The notes: generated by a model from the sequence alone, not told the origin. Counted from the stretch's first letter, positions 23,101 to 30,133 are shown. The stretch is DNA of 32,858 nt from Rhizobacter sp. (GCA_025355545.1 JANXZN010000345.1:1-32858); one strand, 5' to 3'. Translations and numbers: made by a program.

Positions 23101-25866
23101 GCGCCGGCTCACCGCCATGCGCCACAGCGCTCGCAGCATCGCGTCCAGGTTCAGCAACGCGAGCTGCAGCAGCTGGGCGAGCAGCCACAGGCCGCTGCAG
23201 ATGGCGCGCTTCAGGTCGGCGAAGGCCAGGCGGTAAAAGTGCAGCTTGGCGATGCCGTCGCGGCTCGGCGCGAGGCCGGCCACCGCACCCATCAGGGGCC
23301 CGGCGATCAACGCCGCCAGCACCAGCCCGAGCGCGGGCAGCGGCGCGACGACGCGGCTGCCGAGGGCGAGCGCGAGCAGCGCCAGCGACATCGGTGCGAC
23401 CAGCGAGCGTCGCAGGTTGTCGGTCATCTTCCAGCGGTTGATCGCGCGGATGCCGTAGCGGGCCGGGTTCAGCAGGAACGGCAGCAGCTGCCAGTCGCCG
23501 CGGGTCCAGCGGTGCACGCGCGAGGCGGCGACGTCGGCGTGGAACGGTGCGTCCTCGATCACCGTGATGTCGGTGACGGCGGCGCAGCGCGCCAGCGAGC
23601 CTTCGAGCAGGTCGTGGCTCAGCACCTGGCCGTCGGGCAGGCGACCCGACAGCACCGCGTGCACGGCGCCGACGTGCAGCAGCCCCTTGCCGGTGAAGGT
23701 GCCTTCGCGGAACACGTCCTGGTAGACCTCGGAACTGGCGGCGCTGTACGGGTCGATGCCGCACTGGCCCGCGAACAGCCAGTGGTACAGCGTGAAGTCC
23801 TTCGGCGCCGGCAGCGGCGTCAGCACGCGCGGCTGCAGGATGCCGTAACCCTGCGTCACGGTGCGCGTCGCCGGGTCGACCTGCGGCTGGTTGTGCGGGT
23901 GGGCCGCGACGCCGACCAGCTCGCGGAGGCGCCCCGGCGGCAACTGCGTGTCGCCGTCGAGCGTGACGACATAGCGCGTGGCGGGCTCGACGCGCGACCA
24001 TTCGCCCAGGTCGATGAACGGGCCGGCCCCGGCGCTGCCGGCCGGCGGCGCGGCGAGCAGGCCGATCAGCAGCTCGAGCTTGCCACGCTTGCGCTCCCAG
24101 CCGATGAAGCAGCCCTCGGTCGCGCTGAGCGTGCGCGCGCGGTGCAGCACGATGAAGCGCGGCGCGCGCTCCGGCGCGGGCGCGTAGCGGGCGTTCAGCG
24201 CGGCGATGCGGCGCACCGCGGCGTCGAGCAGCGGGGCGTCCGACGCGAGCGTCGCGGTGGCGGCGTCGGCCCAGTCGGTGAGCAGCGCGAACTGGGCGTA
24301 CGGCTCGGGGTTCGCGAGGTGGTGCAGCTCGAGCCGGTGGCTGAGCTCGTCGACCGAGGCGCGGCTCGTCAGCAGGCCCGGAATCACGACCATCACGCGG
24401 TGCTGGGGGGGGATGCCGTGCGCCAGCGCCAGCCGCGGCAGGCGGCTCGGCCGCGCCGACTCGCTGATCAGCCGGTTGATCACCGCGACGACGACTTCGG
24501 AGGCCGGGAACAGCATCAGCGTCGCCGCCATCAGCGCGACCCACCAGGGCGCGTCCGGCGCCGCCAGCGCGGCACTGTGGTGCAGCATCATCCAGGCCAC
24601 CAGCGCGCCACTCCCGCCGGCCAGCGTGGCGAGGTAGGCGGGCAGCGCAGCGCGGTGCTGCAGCGCGCGCCAGAGCCGGGCGCCGGGCTCGCGCAGGTCG
24701 AGGGCGTGCAGCAGCTCGGCGCGGCCTGCGCCGTACAGCCAGTGGCTGGAGACGGCGTTGCCGGCGGGGTCGGCGCGGTCCATCAGGTCCATCAGGATCT
24801 GTGCGACCGCGACCTCGGAGCGGCCGCTGCGGCGCGCCAGCAGCTCGATCGCATGCAGCGTGCTGTCGCGGGTGTCGGTGCGTTCGGCCTCGAACGCCGG
24901 CGACTGCAGCAGCAACTGCATCGTGGCACTGGTTCGGTCGACGATGTCGGGCCAGTCGGCGTTGCCGATCAGGCGCAACGAGCTGATGGCGTTGCTGACG
25001 CTCAGGTTGTCGGCGGCCTGTTCGGCCGGCTGCTGCACCTGCACCGCGGCCAGGTCGGGCAGCCGGCGCAGCAGCCATTCGTGGTACTTCGTCAGGCCGG
25101 CCGCGTGGTGGTCCTGCAGGCGCTGCGCGATCTGCACGAGGAAGACTCGGCCGACGCCGCGTCGATTGAGCAGCGCCAGCAGTTCGTCGAGCCGCTCGGT
25201 CGGGTAGTTCTCGATCCGGTCGCCGACCAGGTTGGCGATCTCGCGCGCCGCCTTGTTGGTGGCCAGCCGTTCGGCCAGGCGCCGCAGGTTCTCGACCAGC
25301 ACGACGCGCAGCGTCGTCGGCAGCGCCCACAGCTCGCCCAAGGTCAGCTCCCGCGTCTGCTGGTAGGCGCCGAGGAAGTGGGCCAGCAGATCTTCGTCGA
25401 ACGCGCCGTCGGTGTGCGCGACGAACGCCCAGGCCACGCCGTAGATGCGCGGCAGGCCGGCGAGCGGCTCGTCGATCAGCACCGGCAAGTCGCGAAAGTA
25501 GCGCCGCGGCAGCCCTTCGTGGATCTCCTTGAGCTGGGCTTCGATCAGGTGGAAGTTGTCGAGCAGCCATTCCGCCGCCGGGCTGACCTGGTAGCCGGTG
25601 CGCGCCTGCGCGCCGATGTACTGCTGGGCCTCGCGCAGGTTGCGGATGTTGTCGGCCAGGCGCGGAAAGAACGTGCCGGAGCGGCCGCGGATCGGCTGCG
25701 CCCGGTGCGTCTCGCCCAGGCTGCGGCCGTGCTGCGCGAAGCGCTCGGGGCCGAAGATTTCGGATCGGTTCGGCGGCTCGACGGCGCCGCGTGCGCTGTC
25801 GAGGATGTCGAGCAGGGGCTCAGTTGCGTCGGGGACCAGCCGCAGCAGGGCGGGGGATCGCCTCAT
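17188..25866 (-). CDS. ndvB: cyclic beta-1,2-glucan synthase
   Basis: This 2892-residue protein is close in length to rhizobial NdvB and Brucella Cgs. It makes cyclic beta-1,2-glucans from UDP-glucose and delivers them to the periplasm, where they act in osmoadaptation. Membrane segments lie near residues 415-470, 820-865 and 940-985. The glycosyltransferase region between the first groups has VTLDGDTQLPPG (about 635), GTFTGKGLLHVGAVHAVLSG (about 730) and HRWTRGDWQLLPF (about 785). The large C-terminal part carries glycoside-phosphorylase (GH94-like) modules, with GDWNDGMN near 2557-2562 holding the expected general-acid Asp, and VYAEPPYVGRGGWSWYTGS near the end. The reading frame is intact. 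The ATG at 25866 has no clear Shine-Dalgarno sequence and lies 16 bases after the preceding small gene, so coupling is likely. Confidence 0.95.
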   Translation of the reverse strand: MRRSPALLRLVPDATEPLLDILDSARGAVEPPNRSEIFGPERFAQHGRSLGETHRAQPIRGRSGTFFPRLADNIRNLREAQQYIGAQARTGYQVSPAAEWLLDNFHLIEAQLKEIHEGLPRRYFRDLPVLIDEPLAGLPRIYGVAWAFVAHTDGAFDEDLLAHFLGAYQQTRELTLGELWALPTTLRVVLVENLRRLAERLATNKAAREIANLVGDRIENYPTERLDELLALLNRRGVGRVFLVQIAQRLQDHHAAGLTKYHEWLLRRLPDLAAVQVQQPAEQAADNLSVSNAISSLRLIGNADWPDIVDRTSATMQLLLQSPAFEAERTDTRDSTLHAIELLARRSGRSEVAVAQILMDLMDRADPAGNAVSSHWLYGAGRAELLHALDLREPGARLWRALQHRAALPAYLATLAGGSGALVAWMMLHHSAALAAPDAPWWVALMAATLMLFPASEVVVAVINRLISESARPSRLPRLALAHGIPPQHRVMVVIPGLLTSRASVDELSHRLELHHLANPEPYAQFALLTDWADAATATLASDAPLLDAAVRRIAALNARYAPAPERAPRFIVLHRARTLSATEGCFIGWERKRGKLELLIGLLAAPPAGSAGAGPFIDLGEWSRVEPATRYVVTLDGDTQLPPGRLRELVGVAAHPHNQPQVDPATRTVTQGYGILQPRVLTPLPAPKDFTLYHWLFAGQCGIDPYSAASSEVYQDVFREGTFTGKGLLHVGAVHAVLSGRLPDGQVLSHDLLEGSLARCAAVTDITVIEDAPFHADVAASRVHRWTRGDWQLLPFLLNPARYGIRAINRWKMTDNLRRSLVAPMSLALLALALGSRVVAPLPALGLVLAALIAGPLMGAVAGLAPSRDGIAKLHFYRLAFADLKRAICSGLWLLAQLLQLALLNLDAMLRALWRMAVSRRHLLEWTTAAAAQASASTEWRVIVRRHRVVPLVAAALWIALLAGHTPAPGLATLLCAVWAASPLWTWWVSRPRPPKRDAALPAADRRYLEDAARDTWRLFERCIGPDDNFLPPDNLQLTPQTLVAHRTSPTNIGLYLLSAACARRFGWIGTQDLLGRLEATLATLAELPRHRGHFLNWYDTQRRAALLPMYVSTVDSGNLSGHLLAVAQACIELARAPYDTSAARHALAASKARLEPLRAAATKALPAGELMRLLALADPLADAAARPDWLEGLLRSASDELAGLLPDDRAALAPGTLDEFAWRAADHVVTLRSAVFDAQAMQAERPDPNAGDRVGVDAGATQRLHSVAARCDALAWEADYAFLYHRKRHLFHIGYRVAEQQLDASFYDLLASESRLTSLLAIAKGDVPVNHWATLGRPFYAVGMHAGLRSWSGSMFEYLMPTLLLEEPHGSVLREAGHAAIREQVAFGREQHVPWGISESAYAASDHTLAYQYAPQGVPRLALRRTPPDELVIAPYATALAAQIAPHLAVANLARLDALTPRTRYGFIEALDFSPGRQAATEGFTRVDTFMAHHQGMSIVAIANVLLDGTPRRWAMANAHIEAVASLLHERAPREVSVLLEPPPGPSPDARQRRVPGMLRELVPGMAALAPTHLLSNGRYSVSLRANGAGWSRWGQVGLSRWRDDALRDAHGSFFYLRWDRQPQAVSLTQHPAPDPAAHYQSTYHADRVCFDARWHEIAAHMTVWVGPEDDIEFRQVELRNLSERSLDLELMSAFEITLAATAADEAHPAFSNLFLRSAWQPAQQALRFERKPRLPAETGLYAAHFLTENDPAITALRVQTDRLGWLGRNRHASQPLASFPPLPQAGASSATELPLDTGLDPVCALSVRLQLAPHSRLVLTFCTAASDQRATLDAVIDKHRQRSPVERASLMSATLTGIRLRELAINAENYAAIQSLTTAVVMNLTRPRAYDAPPDEVADDQRAQPCDRRLLWRFGISGDRPVVLVSAGAPQGLALLRTLVQALRVWSWSGVSCDLVVVNAEPSSYLMALQRDVAALRDQFTAQNGGAPGAAVTSFHVLRADDLSADELGTLRTLARVHFNADGRPLTHHVQEWCEQHETAFEERHAGSIAALPIADSAGAQPRVSQGRFMPEGGEFRFEVSVFQRPARPWVNVLANPDFGTQLSEAGGGYTWALNSRLNQLTPWSNDALADPPGEWFLLQDRRTRELWSISPSAWGDPSTTYRVAHGQGYSVVSHRRGELEVSAVWSVDPESALKQLRLRLVNRGHRTQRLRVIGIAEWIMGASRGDRASTDTASFTQRLAGASRGGSDAGATPRLTALTCTQRDRSAGFGDGTAFLALRTDADNAPDWTCDRRECFDARGRLAVPDAFGQRSGAGLDPCAALSTAISIAAGETAECVFLLGFGATPTDARQLATTAATQSPTERLDATRMHWDGLLGATTVKTPDPLFDAMVNRWLLYQTIACRLWAKAGFYQAGGAFGFRDQLQDAMALAWAAPDMLRRQILLNASRQFAEGDVQHWWHTPTGAGVRTHFSDDLLWLPHACAHYLQRTGDGSLLDEQVAFIEGGPIPDGAEDAYYVPTPGAGAASVFEHGARAIDRSLKVGAHGLPLMGTGDWNDGMNRVGAEGRGESVWLAWFLCQIVDVYAPIARGRGETARAQRWEEAGRKWRSALQRDAWDGQWFKRAFFDDGTPLGSNMNRECRIDLIAQAWSVISDAAPAAFRRMALSAMDKHLVDAEAGLIKLLTPALQTQQPSAGYIQAYPPGVRENGGQYSHAGVWALIAQALSGDGDTAYRYFTYLSPAHRSTDPLRGPAYAIEPYVMAGDVYAEPPYVGRGGWSWYTGSAAWMHRAAIEHLFGLRQHGDEIGFTPCLPSHWNQAELTLKRGSRSLRVIFRRGVPASPADPAQTLELRPGETLHWDRLANDSTCVMRLGALQPSIAAPAASTAPTLP

Positions 25867-25882
25867 GTCGCTGTCGCATGGC

Positions 25883-26125
25883 TCACAGCGCCAGCGCAGT
25901 CAGGCCGATCACCGCCGTCACGATGCACAGGGTGGTCACGAAGCGCGGGGCGACGAAGTCGTGCACCGCATCGGCGGCGCAGCGCAACGCGAACCAGCGG
26001 CCGCGGCAACCGTTGCAACGGCTGACGTGCGCACCCAACTCGCGCAACTCCATCGGTGCGGAGTCGGTCGCGTCGGCAAAGGTGGCCGTGGTCCAGCGGG
26101 GCGAGCGGGCGGCGTGGGCATGCAT
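25883..26125 (-). CDS. small cysteine-motif membrane protein ahead of ndvB
   Basis: This 80-residue protein has a soluble N-terminal half containing RCNGCRGRWFALRC (a CxxC and a third Cys, possibly metal- or disulfide-binding) and a single C-terminal membrane helix (FVTTLCIVTAVIGLTALAL). That is a tail-anchored layout. GGAG lies eight bases before the ATG at 26125; the longer in-frame start at 26188 is less well supported. It ends 16 bases before ndvB and is probably the first gene of that operon. I do not recognise the family; a role in glucan synthase assembly or regulation is only a guess from position. Confidence 0.7.
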   Translation of the reverse strand: MHAHAARSPRWTTATFADATDSAPMELRELGAHVSRCNGCRGRWFALRCAADAVHDFVAPRFVTTLCIVTAVIGLTALAL

Positions 26126-26203
26126 GGGTGTAACTCCGACAAATGGTGAACGATCGTATGAAGCGCAGCGCGGCGCGTCTGTCGGCACGACGCGGCGGGA
26201 GCC

Positions 26204-26219
26204 GTAGGACGATTCCTAG
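26204..26219 (+). promoter_or_regulatory. GTAGGA-type dyad upstream of the ndvB operon
   Basis: GTAGGA-CGAT-TCCTAG is the most symmetrical copy of the motif (TAGGA-N4-TCCTA is a perfect dyad). It lies 78 bases upstream of the start of the cysteine-motif gene that precedes ndvB, a plausible operator position. Confidence 0.55.
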
Positions 26220-26260
26220 CGCGTCTTCCCAGACCGCCCGGATGCCAGAGTCTGACAGGT

Positions 26261-26288
26261 AAAAAAAGAAGCGCGCCGAAGCGCGCTT
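26261..26288 (-). terminator. intrinsic terminator of the yqjD-yqjE operon
   Basis: AAGCGCGC-CGAA-GCGCGCTT forms a perfect eight-pair stem at 26269-26288. On the minus strand it is followed by an uninterrupted run of seven T residues after one C (TTCTTTTTTT), 82 bases after the end of the last gene of the cluster. This is a textbook rho-independent terminator. Confidence 0.88.
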
Positions 26289-26369
26289 TCAAGACCCCAC
26301 GGCGGGAGAACCGGCCATGCGGCCGCGGAGCGGACTCCGGGCGCAGGCGAAGGGGTCGTTGGAGGTGAT

Positions 26370-26864
26370 CTATGCGGTCGGCGCCGTGTTCGCGTCCCCG
26401 CGGAAGGTATCGGGCCGCGCGGCCGCAGGCGTCGTCGCCAGCATCGCCAGCCAGGAATCCAGCGGCAGGCGGGCCACGACCCGCGCGGCGAACTGCGGCA
26501 CCAGGCCGGCGAACAGCGCCGAACTGAAGATCCAGCGCCATGGCCGGATCCACGCCAGGCCCGCACCCAGCAGCCCGGCGGCCAACACCAGCAGCAACGG
26601 GTGCCGCTGCGCCAGCGGCCTGACCGCGGCATTGGAGGCCTCGCCGGCAACCTGCGAGACCGGGCGCAGCGGGTGCTGCGCCCACCAAGCCGCGACAGAG
26701 TCCGTCATTTCGGCGATCAGCGGCAGCGCGCGCAGGCGCTGCAGCCACGCGGCGAACGGGCCGGGCATCCGCGCATGGGTCGGCGTCGGGGCCGGCGGCG
26801 GCTGCATCGCGCGGCGCAGACGCGCGCGCGAGAGCCCGACGCGTTCGAGCGCAGCGCTCGTCAT
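26370..26864 (-). CDS. membrane protein of the yqjD-yqjE cluster, function unknown
   Basis: This 164-residue protein has a basic, Pro-rich N-terminal part (GLSRARLRRAMQPPPAPTP), then one long or two short hydrophobic helices (about residues 92-130, PLLLVLAAGLLGAGLAWIRP and FSSALFAGLVPQFAARVVA). A Thr/Ala-rich tail follows. Its ATG overlaps the stop of the upstream YqjE-like gene by four bases, showing translational coupling. By position it corresponds to the third gene of enterobacterial yqjD-yqjE-yqjK clusters, but I see no clear sequence similarity to YqjK. Confidence 0.75.
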   Translation of the reverse strand: MTSAALERVGLSRARLRRAMQPPPAPTPTHARMPGPFAAWLQRLRALPLIAEMTDSVAAWWAQHPLRPVSQVAGEASNAAVRPLAQRHPLLLVLAAGLLGAGLAWIRPWRWIFSSALFAGLVPQFAARVVARLPLDSWLAMLATTPAAARPDTFRGDANTAPTA

Positions 26865-27241
26865 GGCGCGCTCACTTCGCGCAGCATCGCGAGATCGGCG
26901 CTCATCTGCTGCTTCAGCCCGGCGAAACTGTCCGCGTGTTTCTTGCGGGCCCCCAGCGCGCATGCGACGGCGAGCAACGCGGCGACGCCCGGCGCCGTGA
27001 TCAGGACCCAGGGCGCCTGCAGGTTCGCGGGCGGCGTGGCTGCCCAGAGCATCAGCGCGACGCCGGCCAGCACCGCGGCGACGACCGCGAGGCAAAGCCC
27101 CAGCGCGCCGAGCAGCAGGCGCTGCTTGTAGGCGGCGGCGCTGCGCCCGAGTTCCTCGCCGACCAGCCCTGCGTACGCTTCTACATGGTCGGCCAGCAAC
27201 TGGGGTTGCGTGGCCGCCAGGCGCAAGAGCGGGTGGATCAT
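26861..27241 (-). CDS. YqjE/DUF1469-family membrane protein (holin-like fold)
   Basis: This 126-residue protein has the DUF1469/YqjE pattern: an amphipathic N-terminal helix (LADHVEAYAGLVGEELGRSA), two membrane helices (LLLGALGLCLAVVAAVLAGV and WVLITAPGVAALLAVACALG) and a charged C-terminal helix. Databases often label the family phage holin, but in proteobacteria it occurs next to yqjD in stress clusters, as here, so phage origin is not implied. The ATG at 27241 has only a weak Shine-Dalgarno sequence. It lies 50 bases after the YqjD-like gene and overlaps the next gene (ATGA). Confidence 0.82.
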   Translation of the reverse strand: MIHPLLRLAATQPQLLADHVEAYAGLVGEELGRSAAAYKQRLLLGALGLCLAVVAAVLAGVALMLWAATPPANLQAPWVLITAPGVAALLAVACALGARKKHADSFAGLKQQMSADLAMLREVSAP

Positions 27242-27291
27242 GATGCCGCGGCGAGCTCGGGGAACGAGGGCGTCGGAACGGAACGCAGGCG

Positions 27292-27678
27292 TCAGGCGTC
27301 GTGACGCGAGCGGCCCATCAGGCCGATCAACGCCATCAGCACGGCGCCGGTCGCCGCGGCGATCAGCATCGCCTTGACCGGCTCGTCCCGGATGTAGCCG
27401 ACGGTGGTGTCTTGCGCGCGCTGGGCTTTCTCGCGCAGCTGCGCCGAGGTTTCGCGCAGGGCATCGGCGCTGCGACGCGCCGCGGCCTCGGCCTGGCTCG
27501 ACAGGCGGTCGATCATCGGCGCAGCGTGCTCGCGCGCGCTGTCGACCTTGTCGGTGAGTCGATCGAACGCGGCGTTGGCGACGTTCTGGGTCGAGCGGAT
27601 CGCGCTGCTCGTGATGTCGGCAGCCTGATCGGCGAGGTTGGACGCTTGCTGGGCAACGGGCTTGATGGTGGTTTCCAT
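27292..27678 (-). CDS. YqjD/ElaB (DUF883)-like ribosome- or membrane-associated protein
   Basis: This 128-residue protein has a long amphipathic, Ala-rich helical region (residues about 5-95, resembling a coiled coil). It ends in the family's C-terminal segment: YIRDEPVKAMLIAAATGAVL, a membrane helix followed by a short basic tail. In E. coli, YqjD and ElaB are tail-anchored inner-membrane proteins of stationary phase that bind ribosomes. AAGGA lies six bases before the ATG. It heads a three-gene operon with the YqjE-like gene and the unknown membrane gene, ended by the terminator at 26261-26288. Confidence 0.82.
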   Translation of the reverse strand: METTIKPVAQQASNLADQAADITSSAIRSTQNVANAAFDRLTDKVDSAREHAAPMIDRLSSQAEAAARRSADALRETSAQLREKAQRAQDTTVGYIRDEPVKAMLIAAATGAVLMALIGLMGRSRHDA

Positions 27679-27738
27679 GAGACTTCCTTCGAGTGAAATA
27701 AGAACAGCGTGGGTCGCGATGACCGGCGGTCCGGGCTG

Positions 27739-27903
27739 TCAGCCTCTCTTGATCAGACCGAACAGGAAGCTGGCGACGGCCAGGATCGCGAACAGGATGA
27801 ACAGGATCTTGGCGATGCCGGCGGCGCCGGCAGCCAGGCCGCCGAAACCGAACAGCGCGGCAATCAGCGCGATAACGAAGAAGACAACGGCGTAGTGCAA
27901 CAT
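27739..27903 (-). CDS. DUF1328 small membrane protein (copy 2)
   Basis: This 54-residue peptide starts [20 protein letters not shown], continues with the DUF1328 core [17 protein letters not shown], and ends in a short basic tail (GLIKRG). AGGAG lies seven bases before the ATG. It is a paralogue of the gene at 16869-17042, differing mainly in the second helix and the C terminus. It lies 60 bases upstream of the YqjD-like gene. A GTAGGA-type motif lies 150 bases upstream, inside the end of the histidine-kinase gene. Confidence 0.87.
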   Translation of the reverse strand: MLHYAVVFFVIALIAALFGFGGLAAGAAGIAKILFILFAILAVASFLFGLIKRG

Positions 27904-28044
27904 GGCGGGGCTCCTGATCCTCGAAGCGGCAATGCGCTTGCGTGTGACTGAGTCGCAGCGGGATTGATGCGATGTGTCCAGTGTGCAGCGCGGAGCTGCG
28001 CGCCACGATAGGGCGCGTCGCCGCAGCGCTGTCGGGAGAGTCTC

Positions 28045-29445
28045 TCAACCGCTGTAGGACGGCGCCGACGCGTTCTCGCCCTCGGGCGGCTCGGCGCTTT
28101 CGGGCAGTTCGGCGCGGATCACCGTACCCTCGCCGGGCCGTGATTGCATCGTCATCGTTCCGCCCTCGGTCTCGAGCCGGTAGCGCATGCCCAGCAGGCC
28201 GTGGGCGCTGGTGTGCGCTGCGGTCATGTCGAAGCCCGCGCCGTTGTCGCGCACCGAGACCTGCACCTTTCCGTCGGACGAGGACAGCAGCACCTCGACC
28301 TCGGTGGCGCGCGCGTATTTCGTGATGTTGGTCAGCGCCTCCTGCACGAGGCGGTAGACCGTCAGCTCGCCGGCAGGCCGCAGCCGCACCGGCTCGAGCA
28401 CCCTGTCGACCTCGATCTCGCTGCGCTGGCCCCATTCGCGCACCAGGATCTCGAGTGCGGAGACCAGGCCGAGGTTGCTCAGCGACGAGGGCCGCAGGTC
28501 TTCGATGATGCGGCGCTTCAGCGCGATGCCGCTGTTCAGGCCGTCGCTGAGGTGCTGCACCCGCTCGAGGACTTCCGGCGTCATCGCGCCCAGGCGCGAC
28601 TTGAGCCGCGCCACGTCGAGCTTGGCCGCGGTGAGCAGGGCGCCGAGCTCGTCGTGCAGCTCGCGCGCGAGCCGCTGGCGCTCGTCCTCGCGTACCGACT
28701 GGAGGTGGCGCGCGAGTTCGGTCAGCTGCGCAGTACGCAGCAGCACCACGCTTTCGAACTGGTCACGCTCGGCCTGCACCCGGCGCCGCTGCTCTTCGCG
28801 CTCGCGCACCAGCGCCGTCGTCTGGCGCAGGTACATGTAGAGCGCGAGCAGGCTCAGCGCGGTCATCGCGGTGACGCCGATGCGGTTCACCAGCAGCGTC
28901 TGCATCACGCTCTTGCGGCTCTCCGCAACCTTGGCGTTCTCGATGTCCAGCAGCCTCGCGCTGACGCTGCGAACCGCGTCCATCTGCTCGGCGCCGATGT
29001 TGCTCAGCAGCAGCTCGCGCCAGCCCTCTTCCTTGCCCTCGTCGTGCAGCCGGTTCGTCTCGGCCAGCTCGGCGAGCTTGTTGCGGGCGGCCTGCGTCAC
29101 CTGCCCCATCAGCGGCTGGCTCGAAGGGTCGTTGCTGTAGTACTGGTTCAACCAGGCGATCGAGCGCGTCGCCTCGGCCCGCCCGGTGATGTAAGGTTTC
29201 AGGTATTCCTTGCGGTCGGTCAGCAGGTAGCCGCGCTGGCCGGTCTCGGCGTCGATCAGGCTGCGCCACAGCGTCTGGATCTCGCGGCGCGCGTCGCCCT
29301 GGTCGCCCAGCCGCTTGAACGACGCCGACGCGTTTTGGTACGAGGCCTCGCTGATCAGGAACATCGCGAGCGCGGCGAGCGCAGCGAGCGGGAAGGCGAA
29401 CCGGCTGCCGCGCAGAAGCGGCAGCAACTTCAGGGGCGTCGGCAT
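28045..29445 (-). CDS. CHASE3-domain sensor histidine kinase (HisKA_3 type)
   Basis: This 466-residue inner-membrane kinase has a first membrane helix at about residues 15-33 and a periplasmic CHASE3 domain (about 35-175, with LIDAETGQRGYLLTDRKEYL). A second helix (about 180-200) and a short coiled coil follow. Then comes the HisKA_3 dimerisation box RQRLARELHDELGALL, with the phosphoacceptor His at residue 264. The C-terminal ATPase domain has an N-box VQEALTNITKYARA, a G1 box VRDNGAGFD and a G2 box GLLGMRYR. It is divergent from a NarL/FixJ regulator, its likely partner. I prefer ATG 29445 because AAGGTGA lies five bases upstream; a GTG at 29454 is the alternative. The last codons contain a GTAGGA-type motif. 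Confidence 0.92.
   Translation of the reverse strand: MPTPLKLLPLLRGSRFAFPLAALAALAMFLISEASYQNASASFKRLGDQGDARREIQTLWRSLIDAETGQRGYLLTDRKEYLKPYITGRAEATRSIAWLNQYYSNDPSSQPLMGQVTQAARNKLAELAETNRLHDEGKEEGWRELLLSNIGAEQMDAVRSVSARLLDIENAKVAESRKSVMQTLLVNRIGVTAMTALSLLALYMYLRQTTALVREREEQRRRVQAERDQFESVVLLRTAQLTELARHLQSVREDERQRLARELHDELGALLTAAKLDVARLKSRLGAMTPEVLERVQHLSDGLNSGIALKRRIIEDLRPSSLSNLGLVSALEILVREWGQRSEIEVDRVLEPVRLRPAGELTVYRLVQEALTNITKYARATEVEVLLSSSDGKVQVSVRDNGAGFDMTAAHTSAHGLLGMRYRLETEGGTMTMQSRPGEGTVIRAELPESAEPPEGENASAPSYSG
28054..28069 (+). promoter_or_regulatory. GTAGGA-type motif inside the 3' end of the kinase gene
   Basis: GTAGGACGGCGCCGAC matches 13 of the first 14 bases of the copies at 13284 and 17159. 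It overlaps the kinase's last codons (within ASAPSYSG) and lies 150 bases upstream of the second DUF1328 gene, so it may serve that gene despite its coding position. Confidence 0.4.
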
Positions 29446-29500
29446 CACGGTCACCTTACCTTAAAATGTTGCCATTCGTCACTCTGAACGGTCATGCACC

Positions 29501-30133
29501 ATGATCCGAATCGCCATCATCGATGACCACGCGATCGTGCGCGCCGGCCTGCGTCAGTACTTCTCCGAGCAGGTCGACCTGACGGTCGTGGCCGAGGCCT
29601 CCAGCGGCAAGGAGGCGATCGACATCGTGCGCAAGGGCGATGTCGACGTGATCCTGTTGGACCTGTCCATGCCCGACCAGAGCGGCGTCGACGCGCTGTC
29701 GGCGATCAAGGCGCGCGCGCCCGACCTTCCGGTGCTGATCCTGTCGGGCTTTCCCGAAGAGCACTACGCGACCACCTTGCTGCGCCAGGGGGCGAGCGGC
29801 TACCTGAACAAGGAGTGCGATCCCGAGGAGATCGTCAAGGCGATCCGCACCGTGTTCCGCGGCCGCAAATACATCACCGCCGGCGTGGCCGAACTGCTCG
29901 CCGACGGCCTCGGCGGCGCGGGCGACAAGCCGGCGCACGAGCAACTCTCGGAGCGCGAGTTTCAGGTCTTCCTGCGCCTGGCCAAGGGCGAAACCATCGG
30001 CCACATGGCCGACAGCATGTCGCTGAGCGTGAAGACCGTCAGCACCTACCGCACCCGCGTGATGGAGAAGATGAACCTGTCGTCGAACAGCGACCTGACC
30101 TATTACGCGCTGAAGAACGGCCTGATCCAGTAG
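29501..30133 (+). CDS. NarL/FixJ-family response regulator
   Basis: This 210-residue regulator has an N-terminal receiver domain (about residues 1-120). The acidic pair is in IIDDH, the phospho-acceptor is Asp54 in LLDLSMP, a Ser is in LILSGF and a Lys in YLNKE. The C-terminal LuxR-type helix-turn-helix (about 145-205) has LSEREFQVFLRLAKGETIGH and SLSVKTVSTYRTRVMEKMNL. It is divergent from the CHASE3 kinase, with 55 bases between starts, so the two almost certainly form a phosphorelay pair with a shared promoter region. It is a candidate for binding the repeated GTAGGA motif. It ends 10 bases before a convergent receiver-only gene. Confidence 0.93.
   Translation: MIRIAIIDDHAIVRAGLRQYFSEQVDLTVVAEASSGKEAIDIVRKGDVDVILLDLSMPDQSGVDALSAIKARAPDLPVLILSGFPEEHYATTLLRQGASGYLNKECDPEEIVKAIRTVFRGRKYITAGVAELLADGLGGAGDKPAHEQLSEREFQVFLRLAKGETIGHMADSMSLSVKTVSTYRTRVMEKMNLSSNSDLTYYALKNGLIQ

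Noticed and set aside
17036-25570. 2844-codon minus-strand frame overlapping ndvB in another frame
   Set aside because: It shows no domain and is Arg/Ala/Pro-rich, while the adjacent frame is a clear cyclic glucan synthase along its whole length.
26861-27241. Prophage remnant, because of the holin label often given to this family
   Set aside because: The DUF1469/YqjE family is a normal chromosomal partner of yqjD-type genes, and no lysis, tail or integrase gene is nearby.
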